A stretch of DNA of 64,000 bases from the NCBI RefSeq assembly GCF_002127325.2, contig NC_035444.2, forward strand, positions 85,842,286 to 85,906,285, written 5' to 3'. Within the stretch, counting starts at the first letter, position 1; each line of letters opens with the position of its first letter. Shown in pieces: positions 1 through 11,332 of this stretch. The DNA comes from Helianthus annuus. Its lineage: Eukaryota; Streptophyta; Magnoliopsida; Asterales; Asteraceae. The notes beneath the pieces were generated by a model. That model made no database searches. It saw only the letters and a list, made by a program, of their open reading frames with translations, and was not told the DNA's origin. Position numbers and translations under genes: made by a program.

Positions 1-4
1 TACT

Positions 5-1447
5 GTGCCACTTGGTCTAGATGACTTTGCAGTAGGCCTCGGGTTCACAACAGGTACATCATCCTCGGGGCAATCTGAATCTGAGAATGTGAAAAATTCA
101 TCGTCTGTTAAGGAACAGAGTTCTCCGATTATTGAGGATGCTGATTCTTCGGACGATGAATCTGAAGAAAATGAGAAACCACAGTCTAACTCGGTTACAC
201 CAGACATTCCAATTGAGAATCACATCCTGTGTGATCCACCAGTGAAACCGAGTAAGGCTGAAACACCAAAGGCAATGAAGCCCAGTGTACCTAGCATTGA
301 AAAGAATAACTTGTTGTATACGCTCAAGGGAGACAGCAAAATTTATTCTAACAGAGATTTTCCAATCAAAAATGTAAATCAAGATTTAATTGAGAAAATT
401 TTTGAAGGACGAACTGATAAGTTTTTGGGAAACAAAGGTAACAAAGTGACGGTCACTCAATGTGAACCAATTCCGTGTGAGCTAATTAGAAAACAATACG
501 GAAACCAAAAACTGCCAGTTGAGCGAAAACAACAAGTGAATTCTGGAAAGGGTAAGGGCCAGGTACAAGAAAAGAGGGCTCAAAACAAGAATGCTCAAGC
601 ACCAAAGGTTCAGCAGCCTAAGACTGAACAACCAAGGGTTCAACAACCTAAAGTTGAGCAGTCTAAGGCTCCTCAACCTAAGGCTGCACAACCTAAAATT
701 CAACAATCTAAGGTTGAGCAACCTAAGGTTCAAAGGGTGCAAAACAAAAGAGCTCCAGCTAAGAAAAGAGAACAGAAAGTGAACTTTGTTGGATCAAAGG
801 GTACGGACAAACTTGAAACATTTCAAAATAAATCTAACATTGATTTTGTAAAACAAGTTAGAATTTTAAAACGAAATGATCAGAACAATTATACCCAACA
901 CACCAATGGATGTGACTTAGGTCCAAGCACATCTAGATCACAAAGTTCAGTGTCTGGTTCTTCGTCTGGTCATCAACATGTTTCTCCGAGGTTTGTAGAG
1001 CGGAGAATGTGTTTTGAATGTGGAACAGTTGGGCACATTGTAAGATACTGCCCATACTTGCAAAAATTGAAAGGAAAAACAAGTGCTCCCCAAGAAACCA
1101 ATTACCAAAAACAACCGGTTTCCCCGAAACAAGACCCACGTGTCTTGAAAGAAAGGGAAAAGAAGTTAAAACAAAAGAACCAAAAGGTAACTGAGAAGGC
1201 CTTAAAATCAGAGGTCAAAGAAGAAAAACCTGTACAAGCTAAATCCACAACTGTAAAACCAGTAAATGCAAAAACAATTAAATCAAATACTGGTAAGGGA
1301 CAACAAGCTTGGAAACAAAAACAGGTAATTCAGTCAGGGGGAGCACCAGAGGTTTTATTTTCTAATCATCAAGTGATTGAGATCACTTTCCTTGATGATC
1401 AAGGACGACCCAAGTCAACAAAGGCTTGGGTCCCCCTCTCAAACTGA
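5..1447 (+). CDS. gag: Copia gag polyprotein, C-terminal 480 codons (partial)
   Basis: The frame is open from the window edge, so the true start lies upstream; the first codon in view is GTG and is not taken as a start. Gag forms the virus-like particle in the cytoplasm and binds element RNA. The visible part is hydrophilic and lysine-rich, with a proline/glutamine/lysine stretch of degenerate QPK-type repeats at residues about 195-250. One CCHC zinc knuckle, CFECGTVGHIVRYC, sits at residues 336-349. The frame ends with TGA at 1445-1447. The pol frame begins 8 bases later in another phase with no overlap. Assignment to copia gag is firm from the knuckle and the pol that follows. Confidence 0.88.
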   Translation: MPLGLDDFAVGLGFTTGTSSSGQSESENVKNSSSVKEQSSPIIEDADSSDDESEENEKPQSNSVTPDIPIENHILCDPPVKPSKAETPKAMKPSVPSIEKNNLLYTLKGDSKIYSNRDFPIKNVNQDLIEKIFEGRTDKFLGNKGNKVTVTQCEPIPCELIRKQYGNQKLPVERKQQVNSGKGKGQVQEKRAQNKNAQAPKVQQPKTEQPRVQQPKVEQSKAPQPKAAQPKIQQSKVEQPKVQRVQNKRAPAKKREQKVNFVGSKGTDKLETFQNKSNIDFVKQVRILKRNDQNNYTQHTNGCDLGPSTSRSQSSVSGSSSGHQHVSPRFVERRMCFECGTVGHIVRYCPYLQKLKGKTSAPQETNYQKQPVSPKQDPRVLKEREKKLKQKNQKVTEKALKSEVKEEKPVQAKSTTVKPVNAKTIKSNTGKGQQAWKQKQVIQSGGAPEVLFSNHQVIEITFLDDQGRPKSTKAWVPLSN

Positions 1448-1455
1448 TGTGTTAA

Positions 1456-4400
1456 TTGCATGTGCAGGCGGCTCCAGGAGGAACTATTAATAGTCTTTGG
1501 ATTGTTGATAGTGGGGCTTCCAGGCACATGACGGGCGACTATCGTCTTCTTTTCGATGTGCGAAGTATAAGAGGAGGATATGTTGCGTTTGCTGGAGACA
1601 AAGGAGGGTATATCACCGGCGAGGGAATGATCTCAAATGGAATTGTGAGTTTCGACAAAATCAATTATGTGCAACAGTTGGATCACAATCTCCTGAGTGT
1701 TTCTCAAATCTGCGACAAGAAGTTCACCGTGCATTTTGATGATGCCGTTTGTTATGTGCTGAAGCCAGGATTCAAGATTCCCGCTAAATGGATTCTCTTA
1801 TCAGCACCAAGAGTTAATGATTTGTATGTCCTTGATATGAGCCAAGCAATAACTCAGTCAAAACAAGTTACTTGCTTTATTTCAAAAGCCACTGAAAAGG
1901 AGACGATCTCTTGGCACAGACGAATGGGTCATATTCACCTCAGAAAAATGAATCACCTAGTCAAAAACAATCTGGTGAGAGGTGTTAATGTGAAAAATTT
2001 TCAACTTCAAGATGTCTGTGTGCCATGTCAAAAGGGAAAGCAGACCAAGAAATCTCATCCATTGAAGAAGGTTAACACTGTCAACATGCCACTCGAGCGT
2101 TTGCATATGGACCTTTTCGGCCCAGTCAAACACAAGAGTGTGCACGGAGAAGTTTTCTGCTTGGTAGTTACTGATGACTATTCAAGATTTTCATGGGTTG
2201 ACTTCATGGTCCACAAGAGCGAGACTCCAGAAATTCTGAAGAATTTGATCACCTTGTTGGAAAATCTGTATAATCTAAAGGTGAGGCGAATTCGAAGCGA
2301 CAACGGTACCGAGTTCAAAAACAGGGTTATGGATGAGTTTTGCACTGCAAAAGGAATCCTTCATGAATACAGCTCTCGGTACACGCTACAACAAAACGGA
2401 GTCGCTGAAAGAAAGAACAGAACCTTAATTGAGACTGCAAGAACCATGTTGGTTGAGTCTCAGCTTCCAGTTCGATTCTGGACTGAAGCTGTTGCCTCGG
2501 CTTGCTACACGTTAAACAGGGTTCTCACAGTGAAAAGACATGGCAAAACGTGCTTCGAACTCCTACACAAGAAGACTCCTGACTTGGAATATCTAGAACC
2601 TTTTGGTGCACCATGTACCATGATTGAGCCTGACGGGAAGTTTGGTGCCAAAGCTATCGAAGGTTACTTCCTTGGGTATGCTACTCCTAATCTGCGAGTA
2701 TGGAACCTGACTACCAAAAGGATTGAAGAATGGGGTGAAGTAAGAGTTCAAAGATATTCTAATCCTCCGAAGCCTTCTGGAGATCCATGGATGTTCGATT
2801 ATGATGGTCTTTTCGACTCATTCAATCTGCCGACATTTGATGATGACAATGCAATTGCTCAAATGTTGTCTGAAAGTGAGAATGCGACTGGCTCTCAGTT
2901 AGCTCGTCCAATCATTGTTGACTCACAAGCATCTTCTTCTGTCAACAATCTCGCTTCAAATGAGGTGTTTAATGATGCTGTCGATTACAATTTGTCATCG
3001 GAAGATGAGGAGTATGTTGATGCAAATGATGGTGAAGCACTGCGTCCGGTTCAAGGTACTTCAGAAGCAACGGATCCAGTGTCTGCGCCAATTATCCAAG
3101 AAGAAAATGCATCATCTTCTACAACTCACCAGCTTCAGAATGATATCGGGAATTTAAATATCAATAACTTGAGGTCTAATGTTGAAGTTCCTCCAGTTTC
3201 TGAAACCCGAATTCATAACATTCATCCTCAGCAGAATATTATAGGTGATGTTCTCAGTGGTGTAAGGACAAGAAATCAAATCAGAAATAATGAAAATGCT
3301 GGCTTGTATGCTGAGATACGAGAATCGGGACAACAAAATGATTGGTCTTTCGCCTGCTATGTTAGCCAAGAAGAGCCTAAATCTTGGAAGGAGGCATTGA
3401 AAGATGATTCCTGGGTGGAAGCCATGCAAGAAGAACTTCAGCAGTTCGAGAAGTTGGGCGTATGGAAATTGGTTGATAGGCCCGACAACTACAAAAAGAT
3501 CGGAACTCGCTGGGTGTTTAAGTGCAAAAAGGACGACCGTGGGATTGTTGTCCGAAACAAAGCAAGGTTAGTGGTTCAAGGCTTCAGTCAGATTGAAGGT
3601 ATTGACTACAATGAAGTGTATGCACCTGTTGCTCGTCTGGAGGCTATTAGAATCTTTCTAGCCTACGCATCCTTCAAGAAATTCAAGGTGTACCAGATGG
3701 ATGTTAAAAGTGCTTTTCTACACGGAGTAGTCGAAGAGGAAGTATATGTCGAGCAACCGCCGGGGTTTGAAGATCCATTACATCCTGACAGGGTTTTACT
3801 ACTTAACAAGGCGTTATATGGTCTTCATCAAGCACCTCGGGCTTGGTATGAAACGTTGTCTACCTATCTGCTCAGCAATGGTTTTCGACGAGGTTTGATC
3901 GACTGTACCCTCTTCATCAAGGAAAAAGGTGAAGATCTTCTGTTGGTACAAGTGTATGTCGATGACATTATCTTTGGTTCTACCGATGATAAGTTATGCA
4001 AGGAATTTGAAAAGGTGATGCAAGATCGATTCGAGATGAGTGCGATGGGTGAAATGACGTTCTTCTTGGGTTTGCAAGTTAATCAGTCCGAATCTGGAAT
4101 TTTTATTCATCAAACCAAGTACGTCGGAGACATCTTGAGCCGGTTCCAGATGTCAGATTCGAAGCCAATTTCTACTCCTCTTCTGCAGAATCACGGGATT
4201 ACTCCGGATAAAGAAGGGGATGATGTGGATTCTTCACTTTATCGTGCTATGATTGGATCCTTAATGTATCTCACCGCATCAAGACCCGACATTATGTATC
4301 CAACTTGTCTTCTCGCTAGGTATCAAGCGAATCCGAAGGTCTCTCACTATGCTGCTGTCAAAAGGATTTTTCGTTATCTGAAGAGTTACCCTGACACCGG

Positions 4401-4902
4401 GTTATGGTACCCTAAGGATGATAACTTCGATCTCAAAGCTTTCAGTGATTCTGATTTTGGCGGCTGCAAGAAAGATGGAAAATCAACTACAGCAGGATGT
4501 CAGTTCTTAGGCAATCGCCTAGTCACTTGGCAATGCAAGAAGCAGACATGTGTGGCTACGTCTACATGTGAAGCAGAATACATTGCTGCGTCTAGTTGCT
4601 GCTCCCAGGTTCTATGGATCCAACAACAGATGCGGGACTACGGTTTTGAATTCCTAACTACTCCTATTTATGTTGATAATGAGGCTGCCTTACAGATCAC
4701 TAGAAATCCTGTACAGCACTCGAAAACGAAGCACATCGATATTAAATATCACTTCATACGTGATTGCTTTGAAAAGAGACTTATCGATGTGGTTCATATT
4801 CATACCGACCACCAACGTGCCGACCTTTTTACCAAAGCATTTGATAAATCAAGATTTGATTATTTACTTTTGGTAAACGGCATTAAGGTGAAGCAAGAGT
4901 AA
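1456..4902 (+). CDS. pol: Copia pol polyprotein: protease, integrase, RT, RNase H
   Basis: The frame is open for 1148 codons and lacks an early ATG. A TAA at 1453-1455 closes the frame upstream, so expression from gag needs something other than a simple overlap frameshift. Domains in order: aspartic protease with DSGAS at residues 18-22; GAG-pre-integrase zinc region (HRRMGHIH then C-x2-C) near 155-205; integrase core with D219, D282 and E318, the last pair spaced D-35-E; RT with [19 protein letters not shown] and catalytic YVDD at 834-837; RNase H with DSDFGG near 998 and a [16 protein letters not shown] motif. The protein cuts the polyprotein, makes cDNA and inserts it. All catalytic residues I can identify are present, so this copy may be competent or very young. 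Confidence 0.93.
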   Translation: MHVQAAPGGTINSLWIVDSGASRHMTGDYRLLFDVRSIRGGYVAFAGDKGGYITGEGMISNGIVSFDKINYVQQLDHNLLSVSQICDKKFTVHFDDAVCYVLKPGFKIPAKWILLSAPRVNDLYVLDMSQAITQSKQVTCFISKATEKETISWHRRMGHIHLRKMNHLVKNNLVRGVNVKNFQLQDVCVPCQKGKQTKKSHPLKKVNTVNMPLERLHMDLFGPVKHKSVHGEVFCLVVTDDYSRFSWVDFMVHKSETPEILKNLITLLENLYNLKVRRIRSDNGTEFKNRVMDEFCTAKGILHEYSSRYTLQQNGVAERKNRTLIETARTMLVESQLPVRFWTEAVASACYTLNRVLTVKRHGKTCFELLHKKTPDLEYLEPFGAPCTMIEPDGKFGAKAIEGYFLGYATPNLRVWNLTTKRIEEWGEVRVQRYSNPPKPSGDPWMFDYDGLFDSFNLPTFDDDNAIAQMLSESENATGSQLARPIIVDSQASSSVNNLASNEVFNDAVDYNLSSEDEEYVDANDGEALRPVQGTSEATDPVSAPIIQEENASSSTTHQLQNDIGNLNINNLRSNVEVPPVSETRIHNIHPQQNIIGDVLSGVRTRNQIRNNENAGLYAEIRESGQQNDWSFACYVSQEEPKSWKEALKDDSWVEAMQEELQQFEKLGVWKLVDRPDNYKKIGTRWVFKCKKDDRGIVVRNKARLVVQGFSQIEGIDYNEVYAPVARLEAIRIFLAYASFKKFKVYQMDVKSAFLHGVVEEEVYVEQPPGFEDPLHPDRVLLLNKALYGLHQAPRAWYETLSTYLLSNGFRRGLIDCTLFIKEKGEDLLLVQVYVDDIIFGSTDDKLCKEFEKVMQDRFEMSAMGEMTFFLGLQVNQSESGIFIHQTKYVGDILSRFQMSDSKPISTPLLQNHGITPDKEGDDVDSSLYRAMIGSLMYLTASRPDIMYPTCLLARYQANPKVSHYAAVKRIFRYLKSYPDTGLWYPKDDNFDLKAFSDSDFGGCKKDGKSTTAGCQFLGNRLVTWQCKKQTCVATSTCEAEYIAASSCCSQVLWIQQQMRDYGFEFLTTPIYVDNEAALQITRNPVQHSKTKHIDIKYHFIRDCFEKRLIDVVHIHTDHQRADLFTKAFDKSRFDYLLLVNGIKVKQE

Positions 4903-6360
4903 CCGACATCAGGAAATCGTTTTTGTAAATATTTTTCTAAAAACCAAAAATCCAAAAATATTTTTACTTCACTTTATTTTTGAATTTTAGGGGGAGAAAG
5001 TTTCAAGAAAAATACAAAAACATTGAAAAACCACAAAAATACAAAAATATGTCTTTAATTTAGTTACTTTCTGCATTTAAGGGGGAGAAAATTCAGAAAA
5101 ACACAAAAACAATAGAAAAACAAAAATGAGTTTCTTGGTAATATAAGAGAAAGTGATATTACATCAGAGGTCGGTTGAAACATGTTTCTAGAAATCAAAA
5201 GAAAAAGAAAATGATAAGTAGCTCTACTAATGATGTACCGGTAGACTCACGATCATTTTAAAGTATGCAGGAGATATAAACATAACAGACTGAAAACCGC
5301 GTGGGAACCGTTCATTGGCATATGGTCTTGGTACCGAAATTTCGTTTGATAGATTGCCGAGGTTCTGAGGTATTCGGGGTTTATGCTATTTATCATCTGG
5401 GTATCATGGTTGTTTCTATAAAAGACAAAGTCTAAGTTCTTCCATGATACCATACATACGTGTACATATCTCATACTGCATTCGACCTCAATAAGTGATA
5501 AACAATCACATGTCCATACAAAATAAGTGATAAAATATCACATTTATCCGGGAGTCAAGTTCGTCTCTCTGCTGTACGGAAGTACTGACCTGTTCACGGA
5601 CTTGCTCCTGTGCCCTCATGCATTGAAACTCAAGTTCCTCATCAATAAGTGATTCTATCACATAGGGCTTGTTTTCAACTCAAATAAGTGACTTGTTCAC
5701 ATTGTATATATATACGTTAAAAACGGATGATAAATGGTATACTCCCCAGTAAGATGAACTCTCGTGCATACCTTGATACGGGAATGTGTCGTGAGTGGAT
5801 GAACACCGGTCGGTAAGTATAAATCATACCTTAAACGTATCTCATTGTATTATGATTACACTTGATTGCTGAGTTTAAGTGGACAACAATATCGGTAATT
5901 GTGGTAGAATACTTATCCACCTCTATAAAAGAATTTTAAAAGGAAATGTGTTTTGACAAAAGACCGCAAGCTGATATGATTCTCTTCGCCAGAAACTCGC
6001 AAAAATATTGTTGTGTTTGTACATATTTCCTTACTGCTTTATTTTCAAACAGTTTTGTCGTTTGGTGCATATCAGCACGACATTAGCGGTGATGTCGTTT
6101 GATAACATTCAAAGGATATTAAAATTGTTGCCTTTTATTTTATCAAACTTCAAAATCCAAAAAGATTTTCCATTTAATATTATTTTTGATTAACTGATGT
6201 TGGTGCTCGATCCGATACCTGACAAGCCGAGATACTTCATAAAACTAACCTTTGCAGAACTTCATAACGGACAACTTTTCAAAATGGTCATTTCTGAAAA
6301 CCTCCAAAATGTGAAGGGTTTAAATTGAAATTCCCAAAAATCCAAAGTGTTGGTGGGAAA
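4903..6360 (+). other. Non-coding region after pol with PPT-like tracts
   Basis: No convincing ORF occurs in this 1.45 kb. It holds two purine tracts resembling the real polypurine tract (AGGGGGAGAAAG near 4989 and AAGGGGGAGAAAA near 5079), poly-A-rich stretches, and a group of short hairpin-forming repeats at 5490-5704. Extra PPT-like tracts and conserved hairpins in non-coding parts are described for Sireviruses. The role here is inferred. Confidence 0.6.
5490..5704. repeat. Four dispersed hairpin repeats (AATAAGTGA...TCACAT)
   Basis: Four copies at about 5490-5512, 5521-5543, 5644-5664 and 5681-5704 share AATAAGTGA, a short A/T loop and TCACAT, so each can fold as a small stem-loop with a GTGA/TCAC stem. 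Loops differ while the stems are kept, which suggests the fold rather than the sequence is constrained. Confidence 0.6.
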
Positions 6361-6690
6361 TCTGATCCTTCGAGGAAGCAATGGCCCTCGAAAGATCAGA
6401 TGGTCAAGAAAGTCAACGAAAGTCAGTCACCTCTGTCGAAAGATGATTTGGTCAACGAAGGATTTGACCAATTGATCTTTCGAGTTGACCAGATCCTTTG
6501 AAAGATGGTTTAGGTCGAAAGATATCTTTCGAAGGATTCCAAAATATCTGGTATCTTTCGATCCAGATCTTTCAAATATCTGGATCCTTCGAGCCAAATA
6601 GGGATCCTTCGAGCCCAAGATCATCCTTCGAGACACCTTTATATCTTTCGAATGGTTTTGGGTCCTTCGAGGCGGTTGGACTTTCGAGGT
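6361..6690. repeat. Array of ATC(C/T)TTCGA palindromic motifs, internal copy 1
   Basis: About 17 copies by eye of a short motif, ATCCTTCGA or ATCTTTCGA, in both orientations about every 20 bases; adjacent inverted copies form palindromes such as CGAAAGATATCTTTCG. The block ends 5 bases before a TATA box at 6696. Similar arrays occur at 7299-7562 and in the 3' LTR at 11333-11515, there also just before a TATA box. Confidence 0.8.
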
Positions 6691-6695
6691 CAGAG

Positions 6696-6704
6696 TATAT
6701 AAAG
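6696..6704 (+). promoter_or_regulatory. TATA box of a probable internal promoter for the env-like ORF
   Basis: TATATAAAG directly follows the palindromic array and precedes a CT-rich stretch that looks like a 5' leader. The layout matches that of the 3' LTR (array 11333-11515, TATATATAT at 11536-11544). This suggests a separate transcript for the env-like region starting about 30 bases downstream. No transcript evidence is available here. Confidence 0.5.
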
Positions 6705-6830
6705 GGGTCTTCTTCTTCATTTGTCATTATCAGTTTCAAAATCATCACAAAAACACTCTCATTCTTCTCGAACCTCTGCCCAAAATTTTCAAAACCAGTT
6801 AAAAGAATCAGGATTCTTAAACAACACTTG

Positions 6831-7670
6831 GTAGGATGATTATGTTTTAATCATTTAACAAACATTAAAACAAAAACATCATAAACATTTCATTGATCAT
6901 GTTCTTTATACATTAATGTTCTTATTTTAGGTTTGTGAAATCTGAATGTATTGTTTATGAATCAGTGATAGTTTTTGATGATCATGTGATGATCTTATAT
7001 CTGTTTGTGTATGTTCAAATTGTTGGTTTGAATTTTGATAACAGAGGTGTTTGGGTTGGGTAAAACAGAGGAAATGGTTAGGGTTCATGGTTTGGATCAA
7101 TAACATGTGTGGGTGTTCATGTCCGGGTTGGGTCAAATTGTTGATGGTGTGAAATGGTTCGTAGTGTTGTTCTTGTTTTGGCATAAAACACACTTGAACA
7201 AAATTTAAAACATCACCGGAAAAACACTTAAAATCCCACCGGAAATCTTGCCGATGAACAGTGCCTCCGGTAATCAAAACGAAGGATGATGACGCATCAC
7301 CTCGATAGATGTGCTGAACAACATCCTTCGAGGTGAATCACGAAAGATGTTAGATATCTCGAAGGATCATCCTTCGATTGATCAATCCTTCGAATGATCA
7401 AGACATCTTTCAAAATTCTTGATTGTTCGAAAGATGATCCTTCGATAAGGTTGACATCCTTCAAGATAAGTGACATCTTTCGAGCTTGATTAACATCCTT
7501 CGAACAGATTGCCTTCCTTCGAGCCATGTTCAATCTTTCGATGGATATATGGATCCTTCGAAGAGTTCAACACTTGGAATTTTTTTTTAAGAAATTGAAA
7601 ATTTTCTAAGTGTGGAATTCCATTGTTGACTGTTTGACCTTTTCTTATTACGTGTCAATGTGATGTGCAG
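6831..7670 (+). other. Possible intron in the leader of the env-like transcript
   Basis: A donor-like site (CACTTG/GTAGGA) at 6831 and an acceptor-like site (TGATGTGCAG/AAATGG) ending at 7670 frame an AT-rich 840-base stretch. The first ATG of the env-like ORF follows the acceptor by two bases. The stretch contains the second palindromic array (7299-7562). The intron is predicted from these two sites only. Confidence 0.35.
7299..7562. repeat. Array of ATC(C/T)TTCGA palindromic motifs, internal copy 2
   Basis: About 14 copies of the same motif in both orientations, with palindromic pairs such as CGAAGGATCATCCTTCG. It lies in the stretch predicted to be an intron, and no TATA box follows it, unlike copy 1 and the LTR copy. 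Confidence 0.75.
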
Positions 7671-7672
7671 AA

Positions 7673-8659
7673 ATGGCACCGAAAGTGAAAAAGGAGCGGG
7701 CAAAGCCAACAAAGAAGGTGAAATCGGAGCTTGAAGCTATGTCTGAATCTAGACATAATATGGCTGCATATTTACAACCGGTAGGCAGTATCAGTCCGGA
7801 GTTCACTGGCATCATGGAGTACCTTCACCGCTCACGTATCAACTATGCTATCACAACGCAATACATTGCCTATCAGTCGCACATCAAGGCATTTTGGAGT
7901 TCAGCTGGGATTGAAACGGTGGAGAATAAGGAAGTGATCAGGGCTTCTGTTGCTGAAAAACCTGTGGTTATTACTGAAAACACTATCAGAGAACGTCTAC
8001 AGCTTGGAGATCAACCGGAAGATCCTACTTCTATAGATCTACAATGTCAGCGGGGGTTACTGATGAGGATTAAGTACAGCGACAATGTTCTGGCTAATCA
8101 AATCAACAAGAAGTATATGCCACTTCGGTATAAATTCTTGCTGCATATTCTTATTCATTGCCTGAGCAACAAGCGTTCTGGGTATGACTTGTCACCGATC
8201 GATTTGACTGGATTGTTTACGGCGTTGATTCTGAACAAGCCGTTTAACATATCTCGCTATATCTTCGACAACCTAAAGGAAAACGCTCGAAGGCCACTTC
8301 CGTCTGCAACACAACGAACATCCACCAAGTTCTGGTTATATCCCAGGTTTCTGCAGATGATGATAGATGATCAGATTCCTGATCTTGCTAAAGCCGAGGC
8401 AGATGTTCTTCCTGTGAATCCGATGATCGAACGCACTCTGCTGATATTCAAGTCTATGGCCGCCTATAAGGAATCGGACCCAATTAGGAAACTGATTGGT
8501 CATCTTAATATTCCTAACTATGAGGCACCGCAGCACAACAAATGGCGACATGACGCAAGTGATTCTGACGATGAAGAACCAAGGTTGATTGCTTTGGCTG
8601 ACACGCAGCTTGGGGCTAAACATGGAATCAAGGCAACTAGAAGGTCTGCGGGCAGTTGA
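7673..8659 (+). pseudogene. Env-like ORF, first segment
   Basis: A 328-codon frame starts at ATG 7673, two bases after an acceptor-like AG. The start is lysine-rich (MAPKVKKERAKPTKK); the rest is a compact hydrophilic domain with no signal peptide or membrane segment that I can see. Position after pol in a Sirevirus-like element gives the name env-like, but nothing in the sequence shows envelope function. The frame runs into unrelated residues after about position 310, near the acidic SDSDDEE stretch; the neighbouring frame from 8589 takes over, so a frameshift lies near 8590-8660. Similar ORFs are common in Asteraceae annotations as hypothetical proteins (from memory). Confidence 0.6.
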
Positions 8660-9686
8660 AGAGGTTCAGGAAATGTCTGTGGATCCTGATGTTCGTACTG
8701 GTACTGGTGTTGTTGGTGGTGCTGTGGTTGTTGAAACAGGTGGTAGTGCTGGTGGTGTTGCTGGTCAGTCTGGCACTGTTGCGACTGACAAGGGTAAAGG
8801 CAAGATAGATGAGGCGAGGAAGCTAGTTGATGAAAGCAGTTCATCTTCTGAAGAGGAAGGAGGTTCGGGTGATGGTGGTTCATCGTCTGAGGATGATAAT
8901 CCTCCTCCTCCTCCAGGGATGATGAAAGTATTTGATAGTCGCGGGAATCCCCGGTTTGAGCGAATAGAGAAGACAGCTAGAACTGGAGAATCTGACAGGG
9001 ATGAGGATTATGTCCTTACTTCTCCGGGTTTTATCAGAAAGAGGAAAGCTAAACGACAAGGTACTCGTACGTCAAAGAAAGCTGCTGGTGATTCCTCTAT
9101 TCCAGTTTCTGTTCAGCCTTCATCTGCTCCTGAGCAGCAGTTTCCTCCCTCTGGTGATCAACTGACTGAAAAAGAGACGCTGGAGTTAATGTCTTCTCCT
9201 TAGAGGTCTTCTGGGACGCGCACGGTGTCTGTTGATCAACAGCCGCCTGCAACTCCCACCTCAGGTACACATGCTCGACCCCCTCTCACTATTACTGGTC
9301 CTACAGGTGCTTCGGGTCAGGCTGGTCAGTCTGGTTCTTCAAGACCTGAGCCTTCGCGGCCAACTCTGGCAGAAACCTTATCTGGATTTTCTGAAGCTGA
9401 TAAGATACAATTCCTGATTGAACAAGTCAGTGAATTGGGATCTATAGTTGGTCGACACACAAGAACTATTGAAGAATATCGTGTCCAGCGTAAACAGGAT
9501 GTAATGGCACACAATCATCTGTGTTCAATTGTTGAAGCTCAGAATATCAAAATCAAGGAACAGGCCGAGGAAATTGAAAGGTTAAAACAGGCAAACAAGG
9601 AAAGAGATAGGGAGGTCGAGATTATGAAAAGGCATAGTACTAACTTGGAGACTCAGGCGAAAGCGTTGAGGGAGATGATAGACTGA
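8589..9686 (+). pseudogene. Env-like ORF, middle segment with in-frame stop and coiled coil
   Basis: This is one reading phase from about 8589 to 9686, broken by TAG at 9201-9203. The first part is low complexity: Gly/Val-rich, then Ser/Glu-rich, then PPPPP. After the stop comes a Pro/Ser/Thr-rich linker and a clear heptad-like coiled coil at about 9390-9680 (IQFLIEQVSELGSIVGRH and following, rich in E, K, Q and I/L spacing). The phase closes at 9686 where the third segment starts in another phase. Coiled coils are a reported feature of SIRE1-type env-like proteins. Function is unknown. Confidence 0.55.
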
Positions 9687-11107
9687 TGGAAGCCTTCAAA
9701 CCCATGTATGCAAACTTCAACAAGATTCATTCCAAGGTTGGTACATTGTGGAATGAAAGGTGCAAAACCTTAGGGATAGTTCCCCCAAGGCGTGAGGATG
9801 ATCAAGATGATGATGCGGCTAATCCAGATCAAACAACTGCCTCAGGTTCCGGTGCAACTGCATCCGGTGCTGCAGGTGGATCTGGTACACCTCAAGACAC
9901 TCCTTCTGCTCCTCCTACAGCTACTACCGGCCCATCTGAGCAGACAGAGACACTGGAAACATCTACAGGGCCTGAACATATTAGTATTGAAGCAGAAACG
10001 TTTACAGATCTCCCTGAATCCTCAGGTGCTCAGAAGTTTCATCCAGTTACGGGTGAAATGTTAGAAGAGGGAGAATATGTTTCTGAAATGTCGGATGAAC
10101 AGATACTGGCTCTGACGGAATTGGATGATGTTGCAGTAAGCATGATTGATAACACTCCGTTAGTTCAGGATCAAACCGATTTCTCTTCAATAGATGAAAT
10201 CTTCATCGGTTCGGATCCTGATCGTCCTGTATATGTTGGAAAGGACAATGCGGAGGTGAATGCCCTTGATGATGATTTTGTGGCTGAAAAGACTGCAGAG
10301 TTCGCCAATCTTTCTTCTGATTCGCCATCAGCTCAAGAAAACCGTGAGAAAACCGTGAATGAATGGCGAGCGGATTTCCTTGCTTGGAATCCTCCTCCGC
10401 TCGCTCCTTTGGAACAGGTTAACTATATGATGCTGGAGAAGAATCGGGCTCGGGGTCGCATTATTAGTTGGATGTTTGTCAAAGATCTTCACTGCATGGT
10501 CGTGAAAAGAGAAACGGGTCTTCAGTATTTCAGAACTCTCCTCAGTATTCTCACACTTCCATATTATGATGTTGCAGTGTTAGCCCAACTAGATGTCATC
10601 AATCGGAGCGAAGAAAAGATGGTGGATCTGTTCGCTAAGAAAATCAGGTTGGAAAGGAGATTGGGTTGGAAGGATCCTCTGTACAAGCCACAGTTTCCCA
10701 GATACGAGCAGACCAGGTTTACACTTGATCCAGAGACAAACACAGCTCGTTATCGTTTGGTATATGATCCTCCCAAGGTGATGAAGAAGATACCCTTGCT
10801 GAAGATGAAGACCGACTTTCTTGGAAACTTCCGTTGCTGGGTTTACGATGCTGATACTGGAGAAGCGGTGATCCTCTTTAGAGATAGTCAGGAGAACTTC
10901 AGGATAATAGATCCGATGTGGATTACTAACATGTCCAGATCGGATATTATTGTTCTGAAGGATCATGAGATAAACTACTTAGTTCAGGATCGAGATCAAG
11001 CTATGAAGTTTCAAAGGATGGCCCGATACTGCTTCAATCTGCTGGTCAACGCAGGAAGTGCATGGTCATCACATCATTTGACAGTGGAAAGGACGTCAGA
11101 GACTTAG
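9686..11107 (+). pseudogene. Env-like ORF, C-terminal segment
   Basis: The 473-codon frame starts with ATG overlapping the stop of the middle segment (CTGATGG), so either a frameshift or a separate start. It begins with about 35 residues resembling a continuation of the coiled coil, then an acidic and Gly/Ala/Thr-rich linker, then from about residue 230 a globular-looking domain with many aromatic and basic residues (WRADFLAWNPPP, RLGWKDPLYKPQFPRYEQ, NFRCWVYDADTGEA). No membrane anchor is visible at the C-terminus. It ends 32 bases before the purine tract. I do not recognise a family beyond retroelement-associated hypothetical proteins. Confidence 0.55.
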
Positions 11108-11138
11108 AGACACGAAGACCGAGACAAAGCTACAGCCA

Positions 11139-11148
11139 AGGGGGAGTT
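11139..11148 (+). other. Polypurine tract of the copia element
   Basis: AGGGGGAG followed by TTTG lies directly before the TG that opens the 3' LTR. In copia elements this primes plus-strand cDNA synthesis. Confidence 0.75.
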
Positions 11149-11332
11149 TGTTGGTGCACTTGTGTCTGTACTTTGTCTGTATTTTGTAATGTATAAAACG
11201 ATGTCTTTTGTCTGTTGTGGTTACGTCTTTTGTTGTATTTGTTTAAGTGTTTGACTAAATGTTTGACCAAGTCAACCATCCTCCTGGTTTGACTTGGCCA
11301 AACAGTCAACATTATGTTTGAAAGATAATATG

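Noticed and set aside
98..742. Minus-strand ORFs opposite gag (98-382, 482-742)
   Set aside because: Shadow frames of the lysine/glutamine-rich gag sequence.
6427..6839. ORFs across the palindromic array on both strands
   Set aside because: Created by the repeated CTTCGA motif; no protein features.
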